From contig CM059586.1 of the NCBI GenBank assembly GCA_030407085.1, positions 13,162,001 through 13,226,000 of the forward strand: a DNA stretch of 64,000 nt, written 5' to 3'. The notes below the pieces were generated by a model, which worked only from the letters and a program-made list of their open reading frames with translations, did not search any database and was not told the DNA's origin. A program made the position numbers and the translations under genes. Of this stretch, positions 12,370 to 23,350 are shown in pieces (position 1 is the stretch's first letter; every line of letters begins with the position of its first letter). The DNA is from Trichopria drosophilae (lineage: Eukaryota > Arthropoda > Insecta > Hymenoptera > Diapriidae).

Positions 12370-12530
12370 CTATCATAAAGTCACGGTGGAGCCAACGAAC
12401 TTCATAAAGTCGGAGCGGAGAAGTTCGCTATGCGTGACGCGATCGGCCGTCGGAAGGTTTCATTGGTTTACTTTTATTTGGAGCCGCTGATTGGCGGCCA
12501 AGAGATACTAAGAAATCGGCATTAAATTGC
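12370..12530. other. Small G+C-richer island with an 8-bp inverted pair
   Basis: Contains ACTTCATAAAGTCGGAG and a second CATAAAGTC copy 27 bp upstream, plus the perfect 8-bp inverted pair at 12396-12403 and 12420-12427. No open frame of note. Confidence 0.35.
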
Positions 12531-13759
12531 ACGAGGGATCGAAGATTTTTTTAAAATATTCTCTCCTGTTAATTAAGAAACGTTCATTACCTTCGAATGT
12601 TTACTTTACTTTTTAAAAGTGCTGATATATCTATTCGCTTCTCATCGGCAGCTCTTTTTCGGTTATCGACTTAACGATAACGCACATTCAGTAATGAAGA
12701 TATTTTTTCAATATAAATGTTATTTTTTTGTTCGCATGGAAATTAAAAGAAGGCGCCATCTAGATGTCATTTAGGATACTCGCGTTATGCACGCAGAGGC
12801 GCTGCTTTTGAAAAATGCACAAGTTTTTATTTTAGTAAAAAGTATATTAATATTTATATATTAATATTTAGTAAAAAGCATATAAGTTTTGTTGACGCAT
12901 ATTTTAGGATGATATACAGTTTTAACCACATATATATTGTGGGAAAAGAGAATAGATTAACGTCAACTATCGGCTTGTTGGTATTAACCACTAAATGTGA
13001 AAAAATTATTAATTAAATAATCCATTGGTGTATTATATTTTTATTATTAAATTAACTTTACCACTAACAGGTTTTGTATCCCTCTACCAATAATATGGAG
13101 AACTAAATGCCTATTATACAAAAATTTACATGTTTAGTTGATTATTGGCGAATGACAATCCATCATTGTTTTTAACGAACGGTGTCGACGAAATAACGAA
13201 ATAACGGAAGAAGTATACTTCTTAATAAACGATACTTTTCAAAAAAAAGCAATGTCTCGGTGGGCAGTTATGAACCGATATAGAAAACCCGTTTATAATA
13301 ATTGCAAATTCAAATGATGTAATGAAAAATATAAAAGTGCCATTTTAAATAGTTAGTTTAATTCTGTCATTGTCGGACAAAAAATTCTGAAAACCTCAAG
13401 AATGGGATTTTTTATGGTTAACTATTTTTTTTTATATTTTTGTTAAGAATTTTAATATTAAATAATAATACATGTTGCAAACGATATAACAATAATAATC
13501 ATATGCAATTAATGAAAGTAAGAATTGGCTAAAAATAATAATAATTTCAAAAATATTAAATTTTAACTGAATTTAAAATAACCATTAATCCATTTAAAGC
13601 CGAAGTTGCCGCGTTTTCATTTCACGTTCAATGGTATCAAAAAATATTTCGTACTAAAATCGTAGCTGAAAAAAATTGAAAGATTCACATTCTACTATTT
13701 TCGAGGTCATTCTTCAAAATTCGGAGGTCAAAATTCGGTTTCTGCCATCAGGAATTTTA
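12531..13759. other. A+T-rich DNA with a local duplication
   Basis: At 12834-12885, TAGTAAAAAGTATATTAATA and its near copy TAGTAAAAAGCATATAAG flank TATTAATATTTATATATTAA, an A+T palindrome. Otherwise nothing was recognised. Confidence 0.5.
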
Positions 13760-14672
13760 GTATGGCGCTAATTTTTTTTTAAAATTGCCAACAAATTTGG
13801 AAATATTTATTGTTATCAATTTTTGTCGAACTTTCAGAATGTTGGGATTCAATTGAAACCACACCCAAAAGTACATAAGTAAGTGACTTTTAAGAAAACA
13901 TTTTAATTTTATACCCCACTCCATTGTAACGACCTCAGTATGGCATCCTTAATGAACATTTCTTTTACTCTAACTGAAAAACTAAATGATTAAATTTTTT
14001 TTTAAATGCTAAGAAATAAAAGTTCTTGGAAATTATCGAGGAATATACTGAAACATTTCAGATTTTTTAAATAATATTTTGAGAAAATGTTTATTTACAT
14101 TTTTTTTTATAACATTTTAAAATATCTGAAAAACTTGTAGTACACTATTTGATGACTGCATTTTCTATTTTCGTTTTTCTACATTTAATAGTTTTGGAGA
14201 AAACAAACAACAGGATTTTTGTCCTGGAAAACTATCTACTTTTGGAAAAAGTTGTAAACAACAAAAAATCATCAATGAATGAAAAAATCATCAACATTTT
14301 TTTAGAATTTTTGTAACTATTTTTAAATTTTGAGAAATATTTAAATAGCATTTTCTCAAAATATCATTACACAAATATGAAAAAAATTCAGTATATTTCT
14401 CGATGATTTCTAAGAATTTTTCATTGTAACATTTTTTTTAAAAACCTCATAGTTTTTGAGTTTCAGCGTCCAAAAATAGTTCAATGAACTTTTCATTGAG
14501 GATGACATTTTGAGGTCGTTACAATGAAGTGAAGTATACAATTTTTTCTTCAAAGTCATATATTTTATGCACCTTTTTGCATAGTTTCAATACAATCCAA
14601 ACATACTTCATCTTCAAACTTTATGTGATTAAATATTTCCACATTTGTTGGCATATTAATCCATATTTTACA
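13760..14672. mobile_element. Foldback element, arms about 330 bp
   Basis: Reading inward from 13787 (GCCAACAAATTTGGAAATAT) and, on the complement, from 14652 (GCCAACAAATGTGGAAATAT), the two halves align for over 300 bp. Shared landmarks are CATTGTAACGACCTCA near both midpoints and ATATACTGAA further in. The unpaired centre is about 14120-14320. Divergence between arms is perhaps 25%, with small indels. No open frame, so a non-autonomous foldback or very long-armed MITE. Outer boundaries are approximate and no target duplication was identified. Confidence 0.8.
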
Positions 14673-15319
14673 GGTGTCTGTTACACGAAGAGAAATTGAT
14701 ACTAACATTTACAGTCCATAATGTAAAATTTGCTATAATTATGTAAATTGTACAATGTAGATAGTAAATATTGCAATACACATGGTACATTTCGCATCGC
14801 GCATTGTAAATATTAAAATGCTCCTCTCCAGGTATATATTAATCTAGCTATTTAAAATGGCACGTAATTGATGTGCAATTATACAATGCGATTTGATGAA
14901 ATTATATATAATTATAGTTCCAATTACTATTAATTGATGCTACTATATATTATTATATATGTCGTTATACGTGTTTAGTTATAGATTAGTTTATACATAA
15001 TTATATAGTTCCACATCCATATATAATTATACTTCTATGAAATTGTATCTAAAATCACTATTAATTATATATAATTCATTTTTCGCTGGTCACTTTCTGT
15101 CAAAATTCAATTCCTTCAATATTCATCGTGTTGGTTACGTAAAAAAAGTTACCACATCAAACCAAATTCAAAAAACTTCACTCCATTCCATACGTTATAC
15201 GTAATTACGTATATAACGAACCTCGACAAAATGGCAGTCATTAAAAATCCAATGATTGAGAAAAAAAATATTGCGAAAATTGCCAAATATCTTCGATACG
15301 CAGAAACCAATTGCCATCG
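14673..15319. repeat. A+T low-complexity block
   Basis: Many TATATAATTATA-type palindromes from 14880 to 15080. At 14718-14820 the words GTAAATATTGCAATAC and ATTGTAAATATT match the hairpin element at 28473-28581, so a relic of that family is likely. Confidence 0.55.
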
Positions 15320-15820
15320 AAAATCCACGACGAAAACATAAAACGTGATGTGCCACGTACCATTTCTCTTCGGAATCCTTTCGCACATCGTATGATCTGG
15401 ACCGGCACCGTTATCAGAAAGACGCCGAATGCGGATCTCGCAAGTACTTGACTCGAGTTGTCTGAAAGCCAAAACGATTTATGAGGGCATTATGCAGGAA
15501 GCTCGTTATACGTTCGATTCCGTGCGAATTCCAGTTCTGCGGCCAGAAGCCGCGACGTCGTTCGGGAACGTGTTTGTGACCGCACATGTAGATTTTTTAA
15601 GCAATCGAAAAGAGACGCTGCAAAATTGACGAGGACGCCATGATCGTTCGGATGCGAGAGGAATTTTCGTGCGCGGACATGCGCTTCGTGTCATGGCGGT
15701 CGATAGGATGGTTCCACTCCCCACCCAGTGATGTCTCTCTCGTATGCGCATTGGGATTGATTCGTCCCCAATCGGCATGGCCTCTGATCGCCAGCTGACT
15801 TAAGGATGGTCGAGGTTGCA
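15320..15820. other. G+C-richer island between A+T blocks
   Basis: About 500 bp of CpG-containing DNA open in several frames on both strands (for example 15506-15778 and 15149-15472 minus, 15429-15629 plus). On the minus strand GGCTTTCAG at about 15465 is a fair splice acceptor. The frame after it continues about 100 codons into A+T-rich DNA, where it reads as a hydrophobic stretch. No family is recognised, and several mutually overlapping frames argue for chance. Confidence 0.35.
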
Positions 15821-15962
15821 ATATCTATATGCACTTGTAACATTTTTTAAACCTTTTCCTAAGGGTCTTTTTCGGACCCCTAATTCTAAAAAAGAATATT
15901 CAGAGAAAATGGATTATATATGGTTATATATAATTTTATACATTATTATACATAAGGCTCAG

Positions 15963-16520
15963 CCACCCAGAATACAAAAATAAAATGTGATTTCTTATGT
16001 ATTTTTGCATCCTGATTATAATATGACAATAAAAATTAGCGGTCAGCCATATTTTGACAGTAATCTTTAAAAAAAGTAGGGAAACCGTGTCTGTTTCAGT
16101 GTTTGCACTTATTTCGAAAAATACGCGTCGTACAAAAAAATATTTTTAACAAAAAGTGAAGAGCAGAAAATTCTACACAAAAATGGTTTTATGCAAATTT
16201 TTCGTATTCTCAACAGTAAGGCCGTAAAAGAAAGCTAAACATGAGAATAATCGACACGGAGCTTGTAATACGTGTCCATGTCCGCTAGGAGGCATATGGT
16301 TACGGTCGCTATTCAGTGTTCCCTTTAAAGAAGTGATTTTTTTAAATGTATATTATGAGTGTTACCAAGGCATGTTTTTACCTGAACATGGACAAAATCG
16401 CATTCTTTTATTGTTTTTTCACAATGGCGGCTTCAATTTGCTTGACCGCCAGTTTTCATTACTATATTCGTTATCGGGCAGCGAAAATACCTAAGTGACC
16501 ATATTTTTTTTTCTGCGTGG
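15963..16520. mobile_element. 558-bp element with about 100-bp terminal inverted repeats
   Basis: Left end CCACCCAGAATACAAAAATA (from 15963) and right end, read on the complement from 16520, CCACGCAGAAAAAAAAATAT align. Homology continues through GTATTTT-GC--CC-GAT--- to a shared AGCGGTCA/GGCGGTCA about 90 bp in. The interior has no transposase-like frame. A homologous end lies at 59180-59254, so the family is dispersed. Terminal duplication bases were not resolved. Confidence 0.75.
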
Positions 16521-17130
16521 TCAAGTTGTACCTAAATTATAACTCCAAATTTTCAACGTGTCAAACAAAAATTAATGTTGAACAATTACCCTTAATCAAA
16601 AATAAATTTTTTAATTTACAAATGAAAAAAATCGCTGTTTCCCACATCTCGTCATAATTTTTTGGAAGGGAAAAAATCTAAAAATAAAATAAAACAATTT
16701 AATTTTGAGAACTTTTTAATGGATAAAACGCAATTTTTTTGTTCAATGAATCCAAAAACCCGGTTTCGAAAACTTTTGTTTATTTACTTTTGTTACTTCA
16801 AAGATGAAACTTAGTCGTCCATTGGCTTTATTTTCTAATATTGAAATTAAGTTAATGAAATATCGAATATCGACGACCTAGTTTCTTTTCCAAAGTGCTA
16901 TCTGTGATCCGTTGGATTTGTAATGCATTGATCTGGATTGAAATCCAAACCGATTTTATAACAATTTATTAAAATAATTGACGGTTGTTTACCGTAAGTT
17001 TGGTGGAAGCTATAATAAACGACTTTGACATTGAGGCCAAAACACATCTTCCCCGTTAAAGACAACGAAGCGTACAGCCGCGGACTTGTTTACATGATAC
17101 ACAAAACAATCCAATCAGTGTTTCATTTTC
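16521..17130. other. A+T-rich DNA upstream of a possible first exon
   Basis: Mostly A/T runs. From about 16860 the sequence gains some CpG and no repeat was matched. If the 17.13-kb first exon is real, this is its promoter-proximal region. Confidence 0.4.
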
Positions 17131-17132
17131 TT

Positions 17133-17240
17133 TCAGTGTTATCATTCTGCAGTGCAGCATTTCATAATATCAGTGTAACAGTCAATAAATTCAGATTGTA
17201 ATTGATATTCGAATATTCTATCACGTCATAATGAAAACAA
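17133..17240 (+). other. Candidate TATA-less first exon (5' UTR plus 10 coding bases)
   Basis: TTTCAGTGTT (17131-17140) matches the arthropod initiator TCAGT, with a second TCAGT at 17115. About 95 bases on, ATAATGAAAACAA|GTAAGT places an ATG (17231) ten bases before a strong donor (17241-17246), giving an intron in phase 1. Insect secreted-protein and cuticle-protein genes often break the signal peptide after a few codons, so the layout is plausible. The spacer is A+T-rich, no exon 2 was found, and no TATA box sits at -30. The gene cannot be named. Confidence 0.25.
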
Positions 17241-17249
17241 GTAAGTAAT

Positions 17250-18349
17250 GCTTCAACCGGTTCGAGAAGACCCTTCACGTCAGTTTTTGCGATGTAAATG
17301 GTTTCATTTAACAGAAAAATTTCGCTTTGCTCATTGAAATTTGCTCACAATTAATTGTTATTTTTTTTTTTTATAAACTGAGAATTTTTCCAACCGTATG
17401 TCGGTTTTTTTTTAGATTCTTTCCTCTCTTAATTTCAAGTCCATGGAGTGGGTTTTCTGTTTAGTAAATAATGATGAAAACGTTAGGGGAACAGGAAATT
17501 ATTTCATTTTTAAATAACAAAATTTCTTTTCGACAAAAAAAAATTATTCAAAATTAATTTTTTTTTTCTCGAAAAATTCATAATTTTTCAAACGAAATAT
17601 GTTGTGTCAATTTTATTAACAGTCTTTTTAGGAGCAAATTTTAACATTTTCCGCTCAATAATAAAACCAGGTATATTTCGGAAGGGTTTACAGTTAAAGA
17701 GCTTTAATTGGAGGTAAAGTCACTTGTTATTGAGTACGAAAACATTAAAAAATGGTAGAAATCGTAGAGTATGCGCCAAAACATTGGATGGTATTTTTCA
17801 TTTTTGCAAATTCATATACACTAATGTGATCAAAGTCCGTATATAATAATAATACACACTTATATAAGAGTTCATATATACTAAGTGCTTCCGACTTTCT
17901 GCACTTGCGAAAAATGCGACATCTATTGCAAGACCGTCATAATAAACAGCGGAAGGAGAAATGCATCTATCAGTGTCGAGCAATACCGTTTACGCATCGA
18001 TTATTGTTAATGCGAATCTAATTTAATCCGAGCTGCAAAATTGCGTATTATGCACAAATAATTTTTTATATGTTCGTTAATGTGTTTGACACATCTTATA
18101 GAAGACCGACCTGTCCGTGGGTTCTTCACAGGGGAAGACAAATCTGCAAGAATTCCGTGTACACTTAAAAAAAAAGTTCAATTATTTACGTCTAGTTTTC
18201 CTCTGATATTGGTCAAAATAAAGATGGCCGACAATGATCATCAGGACATGTGGCTCAGAAGATATTATATGATGGACGTACATTGAACGTAAATATTGTT
18301 ACTTGATAGTAATGACACTTTCCGCATGTTTGTTAAGCTAAAAAAGTTA
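17250..18349. other. A+T-rich DNA, no gene seen
   Basis: Homopolymer T and A runs. Frames at 17798-17983 (minus) and 18080-18286 (plus) are short and unsupported. The plus frame has no hydrophobic start that could be the second exon of the 17.2-kb candidate. Confidence 0.45.
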
Positions 18350-18516
18350 ATAGTTATTTTTTTATCAAGGGTGTAAAATGGGGTTTTACGCTTCAATGGC
18401 ATAACGCGAGGATTATACATTATTTTTTTCATCCAGTATCCGTCAAACGTTTTTGCGTCTCGATTTGCTGGAGGCTTGAAATGAGCATTTTACGCCCGCA
18501 AATAAGGGCGTAAAAA
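18350..18516. mobile_element. CGTAAA-family inverted-repeat relic
   Basis: TATCAAGGGTGTAAAATGG near 18363 and GCATTTTACGCCCGCAAATA near 18485 are inverted relatives. Both match the family terminal phrase seen intact as ACGCCCTTGTATCGAAAACT at 39.4 kb. The far right end is disrupted by a second GGGCGTAAAA. Confidence 0.5.
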
Positions 18517-18954
18517 GTTCCTTTTTACTGCACCAAAGACGTTCTAAAGTTACAACAAATTAAGGATGTTCAAAAACAGGTATCATGCAGAAAAGTCTGT
18601 ATGATACGAATTCCCATTTATATTAACTCATTTCGATTCTTTACTTTTTTTACTGGCGAAGGGGGGGGGGGCAATAATATATCACTTTAATCCTTCTTCA
18701 AGGATTATTTTCGATGCTCAAAATCGTGTACATTAAAGACAACTATGAATATTTAGATAGCATTAATCAACAAGTAGCAAAAATAAATAATTTTAAAAAA
18801 TAGAACAAATCAGAAAATAGATGTAAAAAATGTAACTATTACTCGTAAAATGTCCTGGCCGATACTAATGCAATGGTCCGTGAAGCTGTAATAACTCGTG
18901 TATTTTACGCAAGTGTTCTGTAAGTTATACATTATGAATACAAATCGTCGGGTG
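18517..18954. other. A+T-rich DNA with an 11-G run
   Basis: A run of 11 G at 18661-18671 stands out in otherwise A+T-rich sequence. No gene or paired repeat was seen. Confidence 0.5.
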
Positions 18955-19175
18955 AAACGCTCGAAAGAATCGTACCACGGGCTCGATTTTGCTCCTCGCA
19001 CCGATGATGTAGGCCATGATGGCAAAATTATGCAAATGCCTCTAACGACACTGAAAATCCTGCGAACTTCGCGAGCATTATCGTCACGTCGTAGAATCTT
19101 AAGCGAGCTGGATTATTCGCGTCTCATTGTAAACGCTCGTCTAAATTGTCTGTTCGTGCGAGAGTCATGTTTAGA
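18955..19175. other. G+C-richer island
   Basis: Open on both strands (18898-19179 plus, 18810-19025 minus), with no start context, splice pair or domain that favours one. CpG words are frequent. Conserved regulatory element or exon fragment cannot be separated here. Confidence 0.3.
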
Positions 19176-19960
19176 GTAGGTGCACCATTACTCTGCTCGG
19201 TAATTCCAACCCAGGCGCGTGTAAACTATTTTTTACTGACTTGTTTTCAAAATGTTCATATTTTGTTGCAAGTTCCCATTTTTTTATCAAACGAAAGTAG
19301 GTATTTTTACAACTTTGTTGCTTGAAAAGAAAATTGCGCTCAAAGAATTTTTGTTTGTAAAAATTACTACTGCCTTGCAAACAATTTTGGAATGGTAGAA
19401 TGTCCATTGCGGTTCCAATATATTTAACATGATCTATAGCATAATTTGCAGTATGGTGAGAATAACCTAACACGGCAAAAAATTGTTACATGTATTTTAG
19501 AAGATGAAGATGATTACAATTGTCGTTGGGATTTTACTGCTCTCAGATGAGCTCAACAAAGTTGCTTAATTTTTTAAATTATCCTGACCAAATCTGATGA
19601 TGTTTTTGGAACATTTAGATATCCAGAGGAGCTTCTGAGACCATCATTAGATATGTAATATAATATTAGGAGATCTAATAGCTTATTACTATCCTTAGGA
19701 TGTTCTCAGAACACAGTGAGAAGGTAGATAAAAGCGGACATTTGGATGTCCTGAGGAGCCGTTGAGGACATCCTGAGACATCTGTACTGCATAGGTACTG
19801 CTGTCAGAATACGTTTTTCTGATTCTTCCTACTCAGAAGAATCTTTTTAGAACTATTCATTTCTTTTCATCATAGTAAATTTATAACTACATAATTTAAC
19901 CTCCGGGATACTAAATTCATCATCTAATTGTGCAGTTCTAAGGTCGCGTGTACGGCAAAA
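19176..19960. other. A+T-rich DNA with a hairpin cluster
   Basis: Repeated GATGTCC/GGACATC words at 19600-19790 culminate in the hairpin at 19744-19773. No gene. Confidence 0.45.
19744..19773. repeat. 9-bp stem hairpin
   Basis: GGATGTCCT (19744-19752) and AGGACATCC (19765-19773) are perfect inverted copies around a 12-base loop. There is no T run after it, so it is not a terminator-like structure. Confidence 0.8.
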
Positions 19961-20259
19961 ACTGTCTATTATTATGTAAATAAATATTTATTTCTTGGTA
20001 TTACGGTCCTCTTATTCATATGATACAAAGTATGAAAATTAAATAAGTCCGCGTCTATCATAATAAATCAACCACTTCTTATATGTAAAATTTTAGAATC
20101 ACTATTGGATTTAATATGAAAAATCGTACTCCTAGCTTTTATAATGTAAACATAATGCTTTTCGCACCAGGATACTGTGCAGGGCGAATGAGTTAGTATG
20201 ATATAAGTAAGAGGTCCGTAATACCAAGAAATGAACATGTTTACATGATAATAAACAGT
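19961..20259. mobile_element. 299-bp MITE-like element with about 65-bp inverted ends
   Basis: The left end from ACTGTCTATTATTATGTAAA and the right end, on the complement from 20259, ACTGTTTATTATCATGTAAA align. Both then share TTTCTTGGTATTACGG, CCTCTTA and CATAC. The interior is short and non-coding. A 15-bp direct repeat, CAAAAACTGTCTATT, occurs at 19956-19970, overlapping the left end, and at 20271-20285 just past the right end. This could mark a larger original unit or a second end fragment. Confidence 0.75.
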
Positions 20260-20675
20260 CGAGTAATTTACAAAAACTGTCTATTCTTGGCAAACATCAG
20301 ACTCAGATAAATTGTATAGCAAATTTTTAGCCTAATTACCGATCTTTGCTCTAACATTTCATTGAGTTTTAAAAAGTTTTATTTACATCATTTTGTAATA
20401 TAAGGAGGTTTTACACCCATTGAAATCGTAATGTGATCTAAGGTCAGAAAAAAATGTAATGAAAAATATTTATATTTTTGTATGCAGAGAGCATAAAAAG
20501 CGGCTTTACTCTATTTTGAAAATTTTTAAACGCTATTTACTATACTTGGATCAAGAAAATATTGTTTGACAAATGTGCCAAATTTTTTTTTGTACCATTG
20601 TGAATACCTCGCCTTCGAATAAGTCAGTCTACATGGAATAAAAAGTTGGTCTCTAGTTAAATACTGATTCTCACT
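20260..20675. other. A+T-rich DNA between two elements
   Basis: No gene or paired structure seen beyond the CAAAAACTGTCTATT copy at 20271. Confidence 0.5.
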
Positions 20676-21143
20676 GTTAATGTAATAGCTTCATAGTAAA
20701 GCTAACAGAATTTAGATTTTCATGTTAAAAGGTACTCTATGCTGAAATTACAGTAATCTGAGATTCGGTTAAATTTGTTATATTAATATTTAACATAAGA
20801 ATTTTAATTATTAATGTTGGTATCGTTACGTGACGTATTTACACTCTTAAAGTTTCACCGAACCAGAGATAAACAAATATACACACGCGCAGTCATTCGA
20901 TTTTCTGCGAATTTTTGGAAGCATTGTTGACATGCGCAGTTCAAACGATAGAATTTAATGTAAGATTTATTATCAGTTAACGAACCCTCATTCAATGTTA
21001 CAACGTACGAGTTAATATACATTAAAATTGCTGACATGCAGGAAAGTTCTGGTATTTTCATCTCAATGTTACCTGGCGTTTTTTACTTTACAGTCACTGT
21101 TATTACAGTTAATGTAAGAGCCTTGAAATTAGCTTACATTAAC
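20676..21143 (+). mobile_element. Dispersed element with GTTAATGTAA ends, copy 1
   Basis: Begins GTTAATGTAATAGCTTCATA and ends in the inverse word TTACATTAAC. Positions 20676-20960 are homologous to 40205-40493 in reverse orientation. Shared landmarks include TAATCTGAGATTC, GTTACGTGAC/ATTACGTGAC, AGAGATAAACAAA and ATTGTTGACAT. A second GTTAATGTAA lies internally at about 21109. No transposase frame was recognised. Confidence 0.7.
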
Positions 21144-22615
21144 TATTAGTAAATAATTTTTCTCGGTGCACTCTTAACAAGTTAGAACCATCTCTTTCTA
21201 TATTAAAAGCCAACTTTACAGGGATTGAAAATTACACTCTGAAAGAATCAGAATGCATTCACTAAAGTAACTCAATTTTCATTCCAAAAAATATTAAAAG
21301 TAACATATTTAGTGGCATATTACAAAAATAATTAAAACCACAACATAAGTAAACATTAATTTAACACGGATTTAATACCTATCTTAACCCAACAATTTAC
21401 TTTAGTAGCACAAACAATTACGACAAAATGGTGTAATCATACTCGTATAATGGCTGATTACGCTTTTTCTTGTTAAGGTTTTTAAATAATTTTGTTGATG
21501 TGTCGGTATGCACAGCAAAATTGACTTTTGTATATTTAACAAATCAAAAATTAACTGCTACATAAAATTTATTAATTATTTCCAAATATTAAATTGCATG
21601 AATACAAATTAGACATCAATGTTTATAAAATAAAGTTAAACTATACAACATAACAAAATAGTACGCCCTCTATTAATCAACAATAACACTGATGACAAGT
21701 TGTTTCTTTTTGTTTACCTCTGAATAAAAAAGATGGCACTGTCAGAACATGCCGCATATAAAAAAAATGAGGTTAAATATGACAAAATTCTCGGATTTTT
21801 GTATTTTGCATATTTTGGTAAATCAAAGAGCATGTAGTAAGTTTATGAAAAATATATTCCACAATATGAGTTTCCCGAATGAACCACGTGGAGGCGATCT
21901 TTTGTCATTCCTTCATATGGTTACTTTTTTCAGTTATTAAATGATTGGCTTTCGCGTTTTAACATCCAGCAGTATTTGCTCAACGTCTTCTGCGACAGAA
22001 TAAATCGAAACGTGGCTAACAATGCAACATGTTTCTGACACTATTTTTAGATTCCAAAAACACTTGATTCTTGGCTTGTCAGAGACAAAATCACTGTCCG
22101 ACGCTGTAATGAAAAATATTATTATTATTTCAAAACTGGACTAAGAGATTTATTTAAATAATTAGTTGAGAAAACCACTAAAAATGTCTAAAAATTATTA
22201 ATATTTATATAAAAATGCGGTATGAGTAGACAAATTTTTAGTAAAATTTAATGAAAACTTGGATAAAATATACTTAAAATGTTCAGTAAATAATACTGAT
22301 TATAATTATGTATTAAAAATGTTAAACTTCAACAAATTTACTCCATGTGTATTGACCTTTTCTTAAAATTTCAGCTCCATAAATTTTAATTAACAGACTT
22401 TGGTAATTACTTCAACAATGCAAGAAATTGTATCACAATTTGTACTAGTCTATTTAGGCATGTCAACCTTCAACCTTTAATGTTATTATTTACAAATTTA
22501 ACGAATGTTCCTATTTTTATAGTAATTTTTTATCCATTCTGTATATACATTTATCAACAAAGAATAGACAAATTTATTATACAATTTTTAGTGGCTTTTT
22601 TCTTCACACTTCAAG
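21144..22615. other. A+T-rich DNA, no gene supported
   Basis: Frames at 21749-21940 and 22480-22725 (plus) are short. Only the last part of the second, at 22616-22719, has splice-like edges and is listed separately. Confidence 0.45.
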
Positions 22616-22719
22616 ACAAAAATTTTGATATCATAATGTCTCATTCCAATGAGGATAATAGTGACGTTCTAACAGTACAACATGTAATTACAAAAACTCT
22701 GCTTTCAGTTTTTGTTAAG
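22616..22719 (+). CDS. Possible short coding exon (low confidence)
   Basis: A pyrimidine-rich run ending CACTTCAAG (to 22615) can act as acceptor and TTAAG|GTATAA as donor (22719/22720). The enclosed frame includes an ATG at 22636 followed by an acidic, polar segment (MSHSNEDNSDVLTVQHV) and then hydrophobic residues. Both edges fit insect splice consensus only moderately. There is no domain and no partner exon, and the donor word matches that of the 8465-8706 candidate. Chance is quite possible in DNA this rich in A and T. Confidence 0.2.
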
Positions 22720-23047
22720 GTATAACAATAATTTCCTGCAAAAAATCTTAAAAACACATTTATACTTGACAATTTAAACACCATTGTTAAGAAAATAAGT
22801 CACTTTTAGTATAAAACATATATTCCACATGCACTATTCACGTTATCACTCCCGTTGATAACGTTTCTTTTCACTTTTATTTTTGTGTTATCACTTGCAA
22901 ACTAATGTAGACTCGAACACATGGACAGTTCCAAACACTCTTTTCAAATTTAACACATGCAGAAAAATCGCTCGGTTTTTCGCGACGTGGAAAATTAATA
23001 AAATGAATTTTTAAAACGGAAATTTACTATACAATATGCGATGGTTC

Positions 23048-23143
23048 AGTTCCGACAGTTGAAACAAAAATGAAGTTCTGGACAACGGAGTGTGCCTCGG
23101 CCTTGCGATCCTTCGGTAACGGCCGTAATCCTTTATTTTCGAG
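23048..23143 (+). other. Candidate first exon at the edge of a G+C-rich island
   Basis: GGTTCAGTTCC (23044-23054) matches the arthropod initiator. An ATG follows at 23070 and a frame of 24 codons (MKFWTTECASALRSFGNGRN…) reaches TTTCGAG|GTAACG, a usable donor at 23143/23144. The 5' leader would be only about 22 bases. Upstream ACTATACAATATG is about 20 bases from the initiator, too close for a canonical TATA box. No function is inferred, and the peptide is not a clear signal sequence. Confidence 0.2.
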
Positions 23144-23350
23144 GTAACGGTATCGCGTCTTGGCCTTCGCACAAAAAATCGGTGCTATGTTTTTTGCTCC
23201 GGTGGTAAATTGTGTTAAAAAAACACAGGTAACCTATTGAGGCTTTACGATCGTCTTTGTTCTCCTTCGGCTGTTTACGGAATTTGGAAAAACGACACGA
23301 GCGGCGTCGGTAGAAACACTGATTCGTTACACGATAGCTTCTCGAATGGC
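23144..23350. other. G+C-richer island
   Basis: Continues the CpG-containing patch that begins near 23050. A 79-codon minus-strand frame (23133-23372) ends in A+T-rich DNA with no splice or domain support. Confidence 0.3.
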
